This document shows positions 24,501-38,000 of a stretch of DNA of 64,000 nt, in pieces. A program made the position numbers and the translations under genes. Within the stretch, counting starts at the first letter, position 1. Each line of letters opens with the position of its first letter. The stretch covers positions 21,768,169-21,832,168 of the forward strand of contig NC_133288.1 of assembly GCF_005239225.2 (NCBI RefSeq). Direction: 5' to 3'. The DNA is from Populus alba (Eukaryota; Streptophyta; Magnoliopsida; Malpighiales; Salicaceae). The notes beneath the pieces were generated by a model. That model was not told the origin of the DNA, made no database searches, and was given only the letters and a program-made list of their open reading frames with translations.

Positions 24501-25701
24501 GAAGAAGAGAGCTAATAATATTACACTTTAATGTTTGTTTTTCAAATTATTTTTTAGCTAATATAAACAAAAAACAAATATTATTTTAATATATTTTCAA
24601 TTAAAGTTTACAAAAATATTTACTCCGTATTTTCAAACAACGCATACTAAATACAAGAAACATGGGATGCGTAACTATAATTTCGGTTAGATATGATAGA
24701 TTATCCATATTTTCTTTAATACAGCTGATCATTAGTATGGTCAACTGATTTTACATAATACTTTAATACAATTTGGATTTGAACATGTATACGTCATGGA
24801 TCATGTCGTTAAAATATTTTAACCAGGTATCGAGTTTAACAGCAATTTGTTTCTCCTTTGACAAGGATCGAGGACTGGTAGTTGAGCTATAGAAATAAAT
24901 CGTGTGGTTGCAGTAATTGGATATTCAACTTAGAGAAGTCGCCATCAAATGTGGAAACAGAGCTTTATAGGGCACACAGTGAGTGCAGAAGCAAAGACAT
25001 TTTCTCATGGTATATGGGAGAAGCCTGGCATGGCTGCCCTACAGCACAGCTCACCTCCCAGCACAAATGGCTCTCCTTGTCCAGGACCAACTTGCAATAG
25101 ACGGGAGAGAAAACTGAAAGAGAATAAAGGGAGAGCAAATAATTATTACACACATCACGTACATTGTCAAACAAAAAGACATGCATGAATAATATCATCC
25201 ATGCAGAGATGATATTAATTCCTCAAATTCATGAATATAATTTAATATCTCGACTTGTTTAATAAATGGAATATCTTTCTTGTTGGGTGCATGTTTTCTA
25301 CTACATATATTTCATGAATGTTATTTAAAAATAGATTTTGAGAAGGTTCGATCCTTGAGGTCCTTGAAGGTCACATGAACAAACAGATCTGGGGATACAT
25401 TTTACTTCCTATGTAAAAGCCAACTGAATTTAATTACATGTCCCGTACGGTACCAGAATTCAAATAAAAAGAGTTTCTTAATTACTTGGAAAAAATAGTA
25501 GCTTTTGGTGAGACATTAAAAACATAGAAGATATATTTCCTTGTATTTTAAGATATATTTTCAGTTTTAAAAGTATATAAATTTATTTTAAGAAGATTAT
25601 CCCGGTGAAAAACTTATTTTATATTTTTTTCCTTTAACTAAATATATATTTTAATTTTTCTTATATATCATTTTTAACTTGAAACACTAACCAATATAGA
25701 T

Positions 25702-25901
25702 GGTGTTTAGAAGTGTGGTTGCGGTTGCTTTTAAAATGGTTTTTACTCTAAAATGCATCAAAAAAATATATTTTTATTTTTTAAAAATTATTTTTGATAT
25801 TAACATATTAAACTGATTTAAAATAACTAAAAAAATATTAATTTTAAAATAAAAAAAATAATTTTTTTTAAAAAAATTAAAGGAACACGCCAAACGCTTC
25901 C
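25702..25901. mobile_element. Miniature element, inverse orientation, ~200 bp
   Basis: GGTGTTTAGAAGTGTGGTTG followed by CGGTTGCTTTTAAAATGG at the left, ACACGCCAAACGCTTCC at the right. This is the reverse-complement arrangement of the family signature (GGTTGCTTTT ... AAAATTATTTTTGATATTAA). Confidence 0.6.
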
Positions 25902-26451
25902 ATAATCTACATATTAATAATTGCTATTGATAACTTAAATAATAAGGGCTATGGGCAATCTACAGGTTGAATTATGAGGTATTTTTTGGAAGAATTGAAT
26001 TATATGAGGTATTGATTTGTCATCAGAGGAGGGGTGGGCGACAAGTTGAAGAACTTTTGTCAAAATTACTCACTTTTTTAATTAATGCTAAGCTTGAGAA
26101 GAAAAGCACAATGTGACATTGTAACTACTCGATTTGATACAATCACATAAGCTATACATTTCATTACCATAATCCAATCCTTCTAATTTCCATATATTTT
26201 AGTTTATACGTACTAACTCGCATATTGTATTGTTAAAATCATTTGGCTAGTGTTTTTTGATTAAAAAAATAGATATAAATGGAATAAAAACATGTTTGGT
26301 TAAGAAAATAAAAATACCAACACAAAAATAATATAAAATAAAATTTTATTATTTTAAAATACAAAAACATGTGGCATCTATTACTAGTATTTTTACATTT
26401 TTTTTACATCAAGAAAGTAATTAATCGCTATAAAAATTCAATTCATCATCA

Positions 26452-26637
26452 GAGGAGTGTGGTTATTGTTGCTTTTCACTTAGAAAAATATATCAATAAT
26501 ATTTTTTTATTTTTTAAAAAATTATTTTTGAGATCAGTCCAAAAAATGATTTAAAAACATTCAAAAATATATTAATTTAAAATAAAATAAAAAATAAAAA
26601 AATTTCAAATTTTTTTAAAAATAACTCCCAAACGAGC
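26452..26637. mobile_element. Miniature element, decayed
   Basis: GAGTGTGGTTATTGTTGCTT at the left and ATAACTCCCAAACGAGCC at the right around an AT-rich centre; the same family in inverse orientation, more diverged. Confidence 0.5.
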
Positions 26638-26984
26638 CAAACCTTGAAAGAAGTAAAATGAAATTGTGCAAGCACGAATTAACTAGAAAAGACGTTGAAA
26701 GGACATGGAAGAATAAAGAAACCCTAAAGAAGGGAAATCACCAAGTGTGCGTTACTGCTCATTTAGTATTGAATCTAACGTTTCTCTATCTAAAACAGAA
26801 CTCAAAGATCATGAAATCTTCTTCAGCCACACTATTATCCATGTGAACTTATTATACATGTGAACGTGGTCTCCATTTCAACTGCTTGTGGTCCCTTGCT
26901 ACTATATGGCTTCTGTCTCTGGCCAATATTTTGCCTTCTTTTTCTCTTTTTTTCCTTCTTTTTATTTATTTATTTTTTAATATT

Positions 26985-27147
26985 AATATTTGAGAAGCTT
27001 ACACGTATCTTAACTAATTTCACATATCCTAAAATTAATAATTATATAAATCTTCAGTGGCCATTATATAAGCAACTACAAGACTCAAACTAGATAAAAA
27101 AAAAAAAAAATTAATTCTAAATTCTTATCACTAGATCACTTCCTAGA
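26985..27147 (-). mobile_element. Decayed SINE relative
   Basis: On the plus strand AGCTTACACGTATCTTAACT, then CCTAAAATTAATAATTATAT, then GACTCAAAC and CACTAGATCACTTCCTA follow the order 3' end, body, box B remnant, box A remnant of a minus-strand SINE. An A-run of 14 interrupts the head at about 27097-27110. Confidence 0.4.
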
Positions 27148-27160
27148 TGGTTAAATATTT

Positions 27161-27320
27161 AAGGCATTCTCTTCTTACAAAGTCCTGGGTTCTTCAACTA
27201 CGCATGGGTTATATTGGACTAGTCTTGTTAGCATGCGACTAGTCTTTTCATTCAAGGCATTCTCTTCTTACAAAGTCCTGGGTTCTTCAATTACGCATGG
27301 GTTAATATTGGACTAGTCTT
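27161..27320 (+). repeat. 66/67-bp direct repeat, 27-bp spacer
   Basis: 27161-27226 and 27254-27320 start AAGGCATTCTCTTCTTACAA and end GGACTAGTCTT; they differ by one substitution and a 1-bp indel. The unit holds GTCCTGGGTTCTTCAA, which may be a decayed box B, so it may derive from a SINE. Confidence 0.92.
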
Positions 27321-28527
27321 TAGTGTTCATTTTGCGTTTTAAATTGTGTTTATGATCTCAGTGCCCGTTTATCTATGCGGTAATATTACTTTGTTTTGAA
27401 AAAAAATATTATTTTTTAAAGCCAAATTTAATTTAAACCATGCACCTAGATTAACGTAGCCTTAGCTGAAACTTTGCTTCTAAAAAATTCAATCAAGCCA
27501 CAAGAACACTTGGAACGAAGGTGAAGCGTCCAACCCATCAAAGAACAATACTATAAAATGGCCTCTAAGCTAAATCAGTGGTCATAAATAATGTCATGAT
27601 CTCATGGATATATGTATGTGACCTTAAACACAGAATTCTATGGATTGATTTTTAAAAGTAAAATCTGCTCACCCATTCAGTGAATAAGATCAAAAGAAGT
27701 TATTTGTTATGTAATTTTTAGTTAGTCAAGTTTACCTACTCCTCGAAAAACTACTTATAACTATCTTTTTTATTGATTTTGAGTCTTTTTAATATTATAG
27801 CAGTGATTATTTTTTAAAATAATTCATACTTATATATTAAAATAATTTTAAAAAATAATAATTTGGAGTAAAAATAAATAAATAAAATAAAATTACTTTT
27901 AAATCATACAAACAAACAAGTGATTGTCTAGCTATACCCGATGGTACTTTCAACTTAACTTGTAGTGGCTTAACAGTAAAATAAAGGCAGAAGGAAATCC
28001 AAAGTCAAAGATTGAAAGGATTATGGCCTTTTCGAGATAGAGTGGTTACTTATCTAGCTATAAGTTAAAAAAAAAAAAAGGTAAAAGGAAAGGCAAACCC
28101 ACACGCCTGCACAGTCTTCACTGTGTCGGCCAACCTCCGTAGAAGGCGACATTGAGCTCTTAAAAGAGGGCACCGCATCCTGTAAATGAACCTTAATTAA
28201 CGGGCCTAAGCTTAGCTATTAGCACACTATTATCTCTTAAACATAAAAGTTAAGCTAATTTTCACTGGATTAAATCCAACTGGCTCGAGAATTCATGAAG
28301 TTGATCAAAAAATTTAGCTGCGTACTGTCCGGCGAGTACGGTTTTCAGGGGCTACACATAGGGTTATGGACAAAAAAACAGTGAATTGGGACTGCCCTAG
28401 CAAATATCATAGTCATTTTATTTAATAAAATATGATAGCCCTGCAAATTAAAATTTTATCACCATGGCAGTTCCCTTCATACCATGGTGTTCGTTGAATT
28501 TTTCGAACGGCATCTGCGTTAGTATAA

Positions 28528-28743
28528 GGATGCGTTTGGGCAACACGGTACAAACTGCGTTTTTCCCATTAAATTATTTTTTTTTTTGTTAAAATTTAAT
28601 ATGATTTATATCTTTTGGATTGTTTTGATGTGTTGATGTCAAAAATAATTTTAAAAAAAATAAAAAAAAAATATCATTGACATGCATTTCGACATGAAAA
28701 ATTATTTGAAAAAGCAACCATTACTATACTACCAAACATGCTC
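28528..28743. mobile_element. Tourist-like miniature element, 216 bp, flanked by TAA
   Basis: Ends GGATGCGTTTGGG and CCAAACATGCTC form an inverted repeat, flanked by TAA on both sides (28525-28527 and 28744-28746). The interior carries the family signature GTTTTGATGTGTTGATGTCA, a poly(A)-rich centre and ATTATTTGAAAAAGCAACCA. GGG(N)TGTTTGG ends with TWA target duplications fit PIF/Harbinger MITEs. Confidence 0.7.
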
Positions 28744-30855
28744 TAAAAAATTTGACCCAAATCATAATAAAATTCATTTAATACTTGAGTTTTTTTTTCT
28801 TAAAAAAATCATACATTTGTATTCTTGTAAAATGTTTCTTTCAAATGCATATTTACTCCACGTTTTAAATTTATTTTCAACAAGAATTATTAAACCTTGC
28901 AAGGGATTGTAAGTTAACTTAAAATTAATCTAAATTGATATTTTTTAAGTTTTTTATTTAAAATTAAAATAATATTATTTTAATTTTTTAAATTAAATTA
29001 AATTTTGATCCAATTATTGGCTACCTTGTTAGAAGTCAATTAAGCTAATTTTCATCCACTTTTATTTAAAACTTTGATGACGGAGTTCATAGATCATTGA
29101 ATTAACTTTTATAGCGATGGATTTCATAACAATCTGCATGAATAATCATGGCATTCCGTAGAAATGTAGTTTTTTCAAAGAGACTTTTTTTAGAATTCAA
29201 ACATGAAGAAATAAATAGATAAAAAGGAAAGAAAGAGAGAACATCGAAGGAATCCTAGTCACTACTAATCCTGAATCACCGTGTCCTGGGGTGTGCAATA
29301 TGAGCCATCCACTAAGTGGGCCACCACTTAAGCATCTGTGATTATCACAAGTTGATCAGAGACGCAATCTTGTAGAAGATTATACGAGATACCTGCAGTG
29401 GGCCCCTACCACATGGGCTTGGAACGTATGTCGATTGATCAAAGTCTCCGTTTTTTTCGTTTTCTTTTACAACTTTTCCTCTAAAAAGAAAGATTTTCCC
29501 TTTGTATCTTACAAAGTTATTTGGCAGGTAATTACTTTTTTAAATATTTTTTATTTAAAAATATTTTAAAAAATATTTTTTGTATTTTAAAATTAAAAAA
29601 ATAGTAATTCGAAGGAAAAAAATCATATTTTTTGTTAGAATTCCAGTTAAAACAGAGACACTTAGCCCTTTGATTGCGGTGATAGCTTCAAAAATGGTTG
29701 GTCTTTGGGTTGGAAATGAAAAACAATCCATGAAGGGACTGTGAAGATTTTTCTAAACCCAAGAAATTGAAAGAATCGATTGGAAAATATTCTAAAAGGG
29801 CAAGAACTTTGGATATTTTTAATGAATTTCTCTTCTTTATCAAAGTGTATATCAATAGATATGAACTAAAACAAATTGATTTTATAAGTGGCATGTATGG
29901 CGGATAGCATCAAGAGTACTTGAAATGGTACCAAACCGGCGTTTCACATGAAAAAAACATTTTATATATATATATATGAAACGCAGTTTGCAACGAAGAG
30001 CATGCCGGGCAGCCAAACTAACTGCTACATGTAAATTCTTCTAGAACTACAAGATGATGCATGGTTCGAGCCTTTGTAAACACTATCAATACTCATGATC
30101 TAGTGAGAAACGAAGCAATTGCTAAAATGTTGTTACAATTTGAAGCTTTTGAGTTAATAAGTGCCCAGCTGCAAAACATAGATCACAGAAAGAGTGATCT
30201 GGTTATCTGGGCCAAGAACCATCTGCATATTTTTTTTATTTTCTTGGAAGAAGATCTCTCGTGGGATTAAGGAAATGGGAGCTGTGTTGTGAGATGGGTT
30301 GGTTTCTTGTCTTGCCAATATATTTCTGACGAAAGATTCGTCGTAGCTGTCCGTTAGGCACCGTTTTTAACAGTTTTAACGGCCAAACTGGCAAGAGCAA
30401 ACTCAAGGATAATGCAGCTCGAACTAGTAGAAACAGAACCCTAAAATCAAGTGAAAAGTGTAATGCTATGTCTGTGCAAGCTCCTGCATTGAAAAGGGAG
30501 ACAGAGAGAGATTAAAAAGGGGAGCAACCCCGTTGTATTTCCTTACATCAGTTCTTCTCCCACAGGGTCCAATATTAGTGGCTGGTAAGAAACCCCAAAG
30601 GCCCAAACCACTGTTAGGAGGAAAATCTCGAACTCCAAGATTTTTACAAACCTAAACCCAGATACTAATAATATTTCATGGGTTATTTTTGATCAGTCAG
30701 AGTCGCTGTCAAAAGAGGTAAAAAAAAATTACAAATTTATAAGAGAAAATTAAGCAAGAGAAGCAGGAAAGCAGCTTCATCTCTAGGTATGCCATGCCTT
30801 AATTTTCTCTAAACAAACCATATATAGCCTAACCCTGATGCAGCTTTCTCCTAGC

Positions 30856-31170
30856 TCAGTATCTGATCAGAATGGACTGGAAAACAACTTCTTCACAAGG
30901 AATGGTAAGGCCCATATCATGATCAAACCCAAACTCTTCTTCTGCTTGTTGAAGCAAAGTCTGAAACTCGGGACTACTCAAGATAGAGATGGGCACAATG
31001 TATCTGCTTCTGTTTTCACCTACATATACAACAAAGTGACCTTTTGGGACGTCCAAAGGAAGGCCTTCCTGGTCATGATACCCTTGTTTCTTTCCCAAGC
31101 TCGAGCACCTCTTGAGGATCTGCCTGATAACTGCTGTTTGAGGCAGCCTGTTTGATTTCCTGATGGCCAT
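30856..31170 (-). CDS. SAUR-family auxin-responsive protein, 104 aa
   Basis: Small auxin-up RNA protein. In characterised members SAURs inhibit PP2C.D phosphatases at the plasma membrane, which activates H+-ATPases and cell expansion. The single uninterrupted reading frame carries the full SAUR domain: basic N-terminus [25 protein letters not shown], then [54 protein letters not shown] and EEVVFQSIL. Length and lack of introns are normal for the family. The start is the only Met giving the conserved N-terminus. The closest types are the SAUR50-like proteins with the [20 protein letters not shown] opening. A TATA-like element and a CATGTG motif lie upstream. It stands alone: no second SAUR is visible here, although SAURs often occur in tandem arrays. 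Confidence 0.95.
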   Translation of the reverse strand: MAIRKSNRLPQTAVIRQILKRCSSLGKKQGYHDQEGLPLDVPKGHFVVYVGENRSRYIVPISILSSPEFQTLLQQAEEEFGFDHDMGLTIPCEEVVFQSILIRY

Positions 31171-31273
31171 TTCTTCGGAAAGTGAAGTTTGAAAGAGAGA
31201 GGAGAGGCTCTGGCCTGAGAGCTGGGGCGAGGGAGAGGTGGTCGGGTGAGTGAAGAGGTTGAAGGGATTGTAG

Positions 31274-31323
31274 GGTATTTATTGTGAGACTTAGAGGCAG
31301 AGAGAGAGAAGCAATGTCATGTG
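31274..31323 (-). promoter_or_regulatory. SAUR core promoter: TATA-like box and CACATG motif
   Basis: Reading on the minus strand, a TATA-like AATAAATA (around 31276-31283) lies about 105 bp upstream of the SAUR start codon, and CACATG (31318-31323) about 35 bp further upstream. CACATG is a binding variant reported for PIF-type bHLH factors, which control many SAURs; actual binding here is inference. No clean TGTCTC auxin-response element was seen next to it. Confidence 0.4.
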
Positions 31324-32396
31324 GGGTTGCGGGGGCAAAGGATAAACCATGAGTGTTTTTGGAGTCTGTGTGACCATAAGGACATGCTGGGTGGTTGTCT
31401 AACCCTTGGGTTCACAGCCCCTTCTTGTCCTCCCTAAGGACATCACGGTCCCTCTCTCTCTGTCTTGGCTTTCTTGTAATTTTGGTTTCGACTGTAATTT
31501 CTATTGCAAGTTGCAAGAAGCAACCCTGCAATTTCCGATGCTCTCTGGTTGTTCGTTTCTGCGGTGTAACCATAAAAATTATTATTTTTTAATTAGATTT
31601 AATATATATCTAAACAAAAAAAGTATTTTTGGACGAAATCGTTACCACGCTATTATACAAACTACTTTACTGTTCTGGGCAGACATTGAGCGTCAGGTAA
31701 AAAGTGGACACGATGGAAACATTCCTGTAATAGAATTCTCAGTTTTCTTGTCGAAAGCAATTTTATTGCTCGAGATAACTTTCATTCATAGCTTACAGGC
31801 TACCTGTTTAACTCTTCTGTTTGGACGTGGGAATATCAAATATTGTTTTTCCTCGCTTTTCAAGGATACAGATTTTGCACTGTTCCCTCTTATGAGCGGC
31901 TTGACACGTTCTTCTATTTTCATGTTTCGACATTGAAATTACCTCCCCGCTGGTAACTTTGACTTCACTTCTCTTTCACTCTTTCACGAGGATAAAGTTC
32001 AGGAGTCATGTGTGATCCCTTTTTAAGTTTAGTATTATTTTAAATACTTCACTTCTCTTTCACTTTTTAAAGATAATTAAAATGGTATTATTTTAAGTTT
32101 TTTTAGATTAGATTGATCAGGTTATTAATTACCAAATTTAATTTTGAAATCTATTTGGAAACATGTTTCATGCTATCATGTTTACCCGTCTGGTTGAACC
32201 ACGTTGGGAAATCCAACAAACTTTGTTTAAAATATATGTAGCAAGTTGTGAGATCGAATCGTACCTTCTCATTTCTGCATTGTTCATGGTTCAGTGATCA
32301 ATAAGAGCTGTACTGAATTGTACCACAACTTGCTGCTGTGGGTTTCGTTCATGATCTATGATCTAGGCTTGTGATTCTGTGGATTGAGGTGGTAGG

Positions 32397-32540
32397 GTGT
32401 TTGGCTGGGAGGTTGGTGTTTTTTTTTTATAAAAAAGATATAATAATTTTTAAATATAAATTACATCTTTAAAAATTAAAAAAACATGTTTTTTATGTGT
32501 ATTTCATCAAAAAGCTAAAGCTACCTCCCATCCAAAAATA
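32397..32540. mobile_element. Short miniature element of a second family, ~144 bp
   Basis: GTGTTTGGCTGGGAGGTTGG at the left pairs imperfectly with GCTACCTCCCATCCAAAAAT at the right; AT-rich centre. Shorter and with different subterminal sequence from the 216-bp family. Confidence 0.55.
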
Positions 32541-35049
32541 ATAAAATGTATACCTGCTATGGCTTGCCCTGCACCTGCAGGGTGTAGCCCCTCCCTCCAC
32601 CAATAGCAAATTAAGCATACCATGCATTTACTCTCCTTAGCTAGTTTAAGGAATTTAGAAATATATTCGAGCGATGTTTTGGTTGCTTTCGACGATTCCT
32701 TTAGAGTGAATTTACTCCATCAAACCAATACACTTACGGCCTACCATACACTTTCTTTGAACACGGATTGGATGCTTTAACTAGACAACAGAGTTAGCAG
32801 CAACCATAATTTGTTTCTAACAACACTGGTTTCAGCTGATAACTAATTAAGGTGATGAATACACAACAATATACTTAAATTCAAAGAAAGCGAACGAGGC
32901 AGTTCTGAATAGTTCCTTCTGTTGCAATCTGTAATAAATGGTCCCAAGCTAAGGCAATAGACCACAAAGCGATGATCCTCTCCTTCCCCAGCTACGTGCG
33001 GTGCTGTAAAAAATAAAAATTGAAGAATCTCCGTACACTTCTTGAATGGAGGCAGCAAGGTCCCATTAATTTGTCAACAATTCCCATCAATGTTGTAATT
33101 TTAAGTCCATCCTTTATACTCAACGCAACATCATGATCAATTGCACTATGGAAGGCTGACTTTTTTCTTTCTTTGCTCTGCCTCATAGCATATTTTAGCT
33201 TGGTTGATCAATCACATCACCTAACGTAACCGATCTTTTTGCTTAAATTTACCTGTTTTAAATAATATTAAATAGTTTACATAACATATATTCATTGTTT
33301 CGAGATAAAAAACAAAAACAAAAAGAATAACAAGGATAGAAGAAATACATATCTATTTAGTGTTTTTGGATCAACTCCTGTCAATAGCAGACGGGCTCTT
33401 TTCAGTAAGATGAATCCATGAAACAAGATGTAATCAATGTTGTAAAGCAAAAGCAGTAGAGAAAATGATCACAGCTTAGAACCCTAGCTATTTCAGTTGG
33501 AACACTTAAGGGAGCGGCGATTAGGGCCCTAACAAATGTGCTGGTAACGAGTGTGTTCAAAAGAGTTACAATGGAAATTGGAGGCTTCTGTAGCCAGGAG
33601 ATCTCTTTGAAATGCTATAAAGCATAGCATACTACATTTATTGCCTTCAGGAAATTTAAAAGGACTTAGCATGTGGTGGTCCTCCGATTAGTACTAGACA
33701 GCACAGCAAAACAGGAACATAAATAATCATACTCGGAAATAAATAGGAAAAAGAAACGAGAGGCAAGTGGAATCCGTCTCTCTAGCTGGGCTATGATGTG
33801 TAGAATAGCGTAGTCCCCATGTTCTAAGATCCAGAAAACTTGCCATTCTACCAAATTACAGTGTCTCAGAGCGCAAATTTTGAATTTTTTTTATTTAAGA
33901 TTGAAAATTTTTAGCGTTTTTTCTTTTTTTACGTTTTAAAGTGTTAAGAACAAGAAAAAATTTTTAAAAAGTTAAAGAAGTATTATTTTAATATATTTTT
34001 AACTAAAAAATACTTTAAAATATAATCACATATCTAATTGAAAACCATGCTTAAGACGGCTACTGTCCGGCCCTGTCCTGTCTCTCTTTCTCTGCTTTGG
34101 TATTTATCATCATGATAATGGTAGCGCGTACAACGATGGTACCTCTTCTCCTTACGGCAATCCATGCATGGTTGCTTGTATGGTTAAATGTCTACTAAAT
34201 TAGGAGCATTATATACATGGATGTGTAGATAAAACATTATAAAAACTTTGCCGTGGTCCTTTACAGGGCTTCTTGAGAAAGAAAATGCCCCTGATACAGG
34301 CTATAGCTATAAGCAATTCGAAGAGTTTGGTTCAGAAAACAGGAAATTTTAGTTGAAGATCCATAAATCTTGCTGATTTAGTCCTTGATAAGTCAATAAC
34401 TTGTATAAAACGGCCGATTTGATACGAGGGTATCTTATAATTAATCAATAATGACTTGACTAATCGGTCTAAATCTTTTCTATTTACTCTAATAAATGTT
34501 GCCGATAATGCTTGATTATTGAGGAGGATTTGAAGATGGATGAGTTGAAACAAGAACTGGGCCACGAGAGTACTCACAGAGTCTTCAAGGAAAGCCATCC
34601 CCCATGTTCTGTGAATGAGATTAGCTGGCGAAAGAGGGATAAAAACAGAAAAGTGGGCCCACCATTATTCACCGAAAAGCAGTGACTATTGATGGTTATA
34701 AATCCACCTAGGCAAATTCTAGGGTAGAAAATGACCATCTATTATAAGCTAAGCACATGAAGGCCATGTTACTTTTTCCTTCGATACCTCCTGTGAAGAC
34801 AACATTGTAAGGACTTTTACATGTCACTGCTAACTGCTTTACCTACATTACTCAGCAAAACATCTCTCTGAGGTTCCCAAATGTCCGATTTGGATCCCTT
34901 ACAAATGGGTTTTTTTTTACTACATACTTTCCTGTACAGATTATTCATGGGATATAATTGAGGAAAGCATGCGACATAATGGGTGGTGAGGCATTTTCTG
35001 CCAGTGTAAGCCACGTCTACACGTTGATCCCACATTCTTACTATGATTT

Positions 35050-35070
35050 AAAAAAAAAAAAAAAAAAAAA
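35050..35070 (+). repeat. Poly(A) run of 21
   Basis: Homopolymer in intergenic DNA; no retrocopy is recognisable upstream of it. Confidence 0.9.
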
Positions 35071-38000
35071 CCATGAGGAGTAGGACGTGAGTTGATCCAA
35101 GAAAAGGTTGGCATGGACTACACAAACTATGATGGTATATAATCAGAACCTTAATATATTACAATAAAAACCATATATATACATGTAGATATATATTGCC
35201 GTGGTATGGCCCTAGATCACAACATATGATCATAAATTAAGTTCAATGTTGTAACAATCTTGAAAGCACTAACGAAACTGATAGCAGCACCTTTCAGACC
35301 TAACTTGAAAATTAAATATATATGTGTAGAATTATTAAGGAAAGGAAAATTGTATTGGCCCCCATGACAGCTATGAGTCCCAGAAGCAAGAACCCTAAGG
35401 ACTTCACGGATTTGTACCTCACCTTATTAACATGCACATGTACCGTAGCAGCATGGAGGAGGAGAATTAACGTCGAACTGATCATTTGGTGTATAAAACT
35501 TACGTGGAATGTACTGCAAAGAAGTTCATGAACAAGATACATAAGATTAATTATTTTAAAAGAAATCAGCAAATAAATCTAGATCATGTACATTAAATCT
35601 AGATATATCATGTATGAAACATGAAAAAAACATTAAAAAAAAAAAACCAAAAGATTTTACTACAGTATTGGACTCAAATTTAGTCATATAATTCTATAGA
35701 CAGAGTTCTTATCAAAATCTCATTTACCAGTTATTAGATCGTCAGATCTTCTAAAATAAGTTCAGAATATATTGTTTTTTCTATTTTAAGTAAGTTTTAA
35801 TTAAACCTGGGTCTTAATAATCTATTTAAATACAGTTATGGTGTTGTTCTAACATTGGACTATTTATTCAGATTTTCTTATATAAAATATCAAAGATATT
35901 TTTTTTCCATTTCTCTACAGTGTGTAGCACCGTAGCTTTAAAACCTAACAACCCTAGCTTTTACCCTCATTATACGTTGCGTCGAAAACACAAGTGTGAT
36001 GGTTTTCTGGTGCATGACACAGGAGGAGCCGGTGTCTTGTTGCCAGGGTCCATGCCAGGGTGGATGAGTACACCATGGCATGGATTGCAAAGATGAAACG
36101 TGTATCCATGGAGCCCATGAAGCCAAGGCTCGGCTATTTTCTCTAAAGCTGTAAGGTGCATTAATTAAAGTGCTATCAAACTACAAAACAACCAGCTGTG
36201 TGGATTGATAATGTTTCAACTCCTCTTTAAATGGGGTTCAGAACCCACTTAATTTTGGCAGAAAATTAAAGTACAAGTGTCTGCGGGCTGCAGTTAATTA
36301 CTAATATAAAATGTTTGAAACTAGTTTTGTGTTTTTTACTTTCATTTTTTCTTGTGTTTTGGCCTATTTGTTCTTATCGAAATAAAAGTTATTTCCAGCT
36401 CAATGTTTTGTCCTCACTTTGTGCAAACAAACGGAGCCTAAGTAAGAAGTTTTGATGAAATATCTTGCTTTGAATGTTTTTTGAAAGTTAAGAATTGAAT
36501 TTTAAATAAATTTTAATATTTAAAAATATTATTAAAGTAAATTAGAGTTCAATCCCTCTCACAAAAATTTAATCTTAAAACTAATTTTTTTCAAAAACAC
36601 TCATCTATCTTTTTAAAAAAAACAAAACTTTTTAAAAAATAAAATGAAGGTAACAAGGATAATATAGCTAGGAAGTAAAATAAATTGAATTGTATTTCTT
36701 CCACATGTATAAATTCAATTTATTTATCAATTGAATTCAAATCAAATACTACAATTGAATTCAATTACAGTACAGAATTGGTTTCAAACAACCTTTTAAA
36801 GAGAAGAAATCCAGCATTTAAAAATAGCAAGGGTCCCCATACTACTACTAGGCATAATTATTAAATTCACCTACATATAGTGAGTACGATTTGAATAATT
36901 TATTTTTTCTATTTTAAATATTAACTATGTTAAATTTAGATCATCAAGTCGATTGATCCACAATTTTTTTTGTCAAACTAATATGAAATATGATCGAGTT
37001 AATTTTAAAGAATTTTTTTATATTTTATCTAAAATAATATTGTTTTAGAATTATTTCTAGTTAAACAATCTAAAGATTTAAATCTTTAACGCATCAGATC
37101 TTGAATCAAGTCTGATAATTATATTATCAATTATCACAAACTGATAACAGAAAACAACGAGTTCTAAAATCCAAATAATTTGTTTAAATTAATAGACCCG
37201 ATCAAAATTACAAAGATAATGTTGTATTACATCCTAAAGTTCTTTTAAGATATTGATTACGTCTCCAATGAGAATTTGTACGCATGCATGAGATGATAAA
37301 GTACCGGAACATTATTTTTAAAGAAATCCTCGTTTGAAATTTGAATATTGATGATTATAGGTGTAGGCTACCACCAAATTTCAGCCACAACATGTAACCT
37401 TTGCCCCTAAATAGGTCATAAAACAAAACTCTTTAATCCCTATCTATTTTATTTGGTTTTTTTTATTGAATTTGTCCTTAGAAATTGGCTGGCTTTAAAA
37501 AAGAAATTTGTGTATACTTGATTCAATCCATTCTTTATTTATAAATTTCTCATAAAATATATGTTTTCTCTTTGGGTCGTCACTCGCAACTTGAAACGAT
37601 TGTTGACTGACCATTAATTGTTGATTACTTGAATTCTTGCACGCTAGCAACCTAACCAGACAGGATCAGAGGGCTAACCACGCGTGCTAGGCCCAGGTCC
37701 AGTGCCTACCGAACCAGAAGAACCCAACATGCAGTGAAACTGGACCCTCCAGACCATTATTTTGAAGAGAGCACGAAACTGTCCATAACAAATTCGAGAC
37801 CTAGCAGTTGCAGAAACTCCAACGACGAGACATCAGAAATATCTTGCTCTAGGATAGTATAAACTATAATATAAAATGGCGGGAACGGAAGAATCATGAG
37901 AGAATAAGCTGTTAGAACTTAGAAGGCATGACTGGGCCCACCATATGCAATGTTTTGACTGTGGGAACGGACATTTGCATCAGGCAGTGTCTCTAAAATG

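Larger units (their letters stand above)
21300..30830. other. Gene-free intergenic region between FPP and SAUR
   Basis: Holds several miniature elements, short tandem duplications, a (TTC)11 tract, a promoter-like island at 22130-22330 and a less AT-rich stretch at 23130-24200 with overlapping open frames on both strands that match nothing I recognise. No supported gene. Confidence 0.55.

Noticed and set aside
24882..25198. Three overlapping short frames on both strands
   Set aside because: A GC-richer patch leaves several frames open by chance; no recognisable product.
31406..31936. 176-codon plus-strand frame upstream of the SAUR
   Set aside because: It overlaps SAUR promoter DNA, has no known domain, and its hydrophobic composition reflects T-rich sequence.
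34332..34598. 88-codon minus-strand frame starting MAFLEDSVSTLVAQ
   Set aside because: Considered as a resistance-gene N-terminus, but no following coiled-coil or NB-ARC motif exists on either side and no promoter is evident.
35970..36161. Minus-strand frame with HGYTFHLCNPCHG, briefly considered as a DC1 zinc-finger fragment
   Set aside because: Only one Cys pair and no second half of the domain; a competing open frame covers the same DNA. Too weak.
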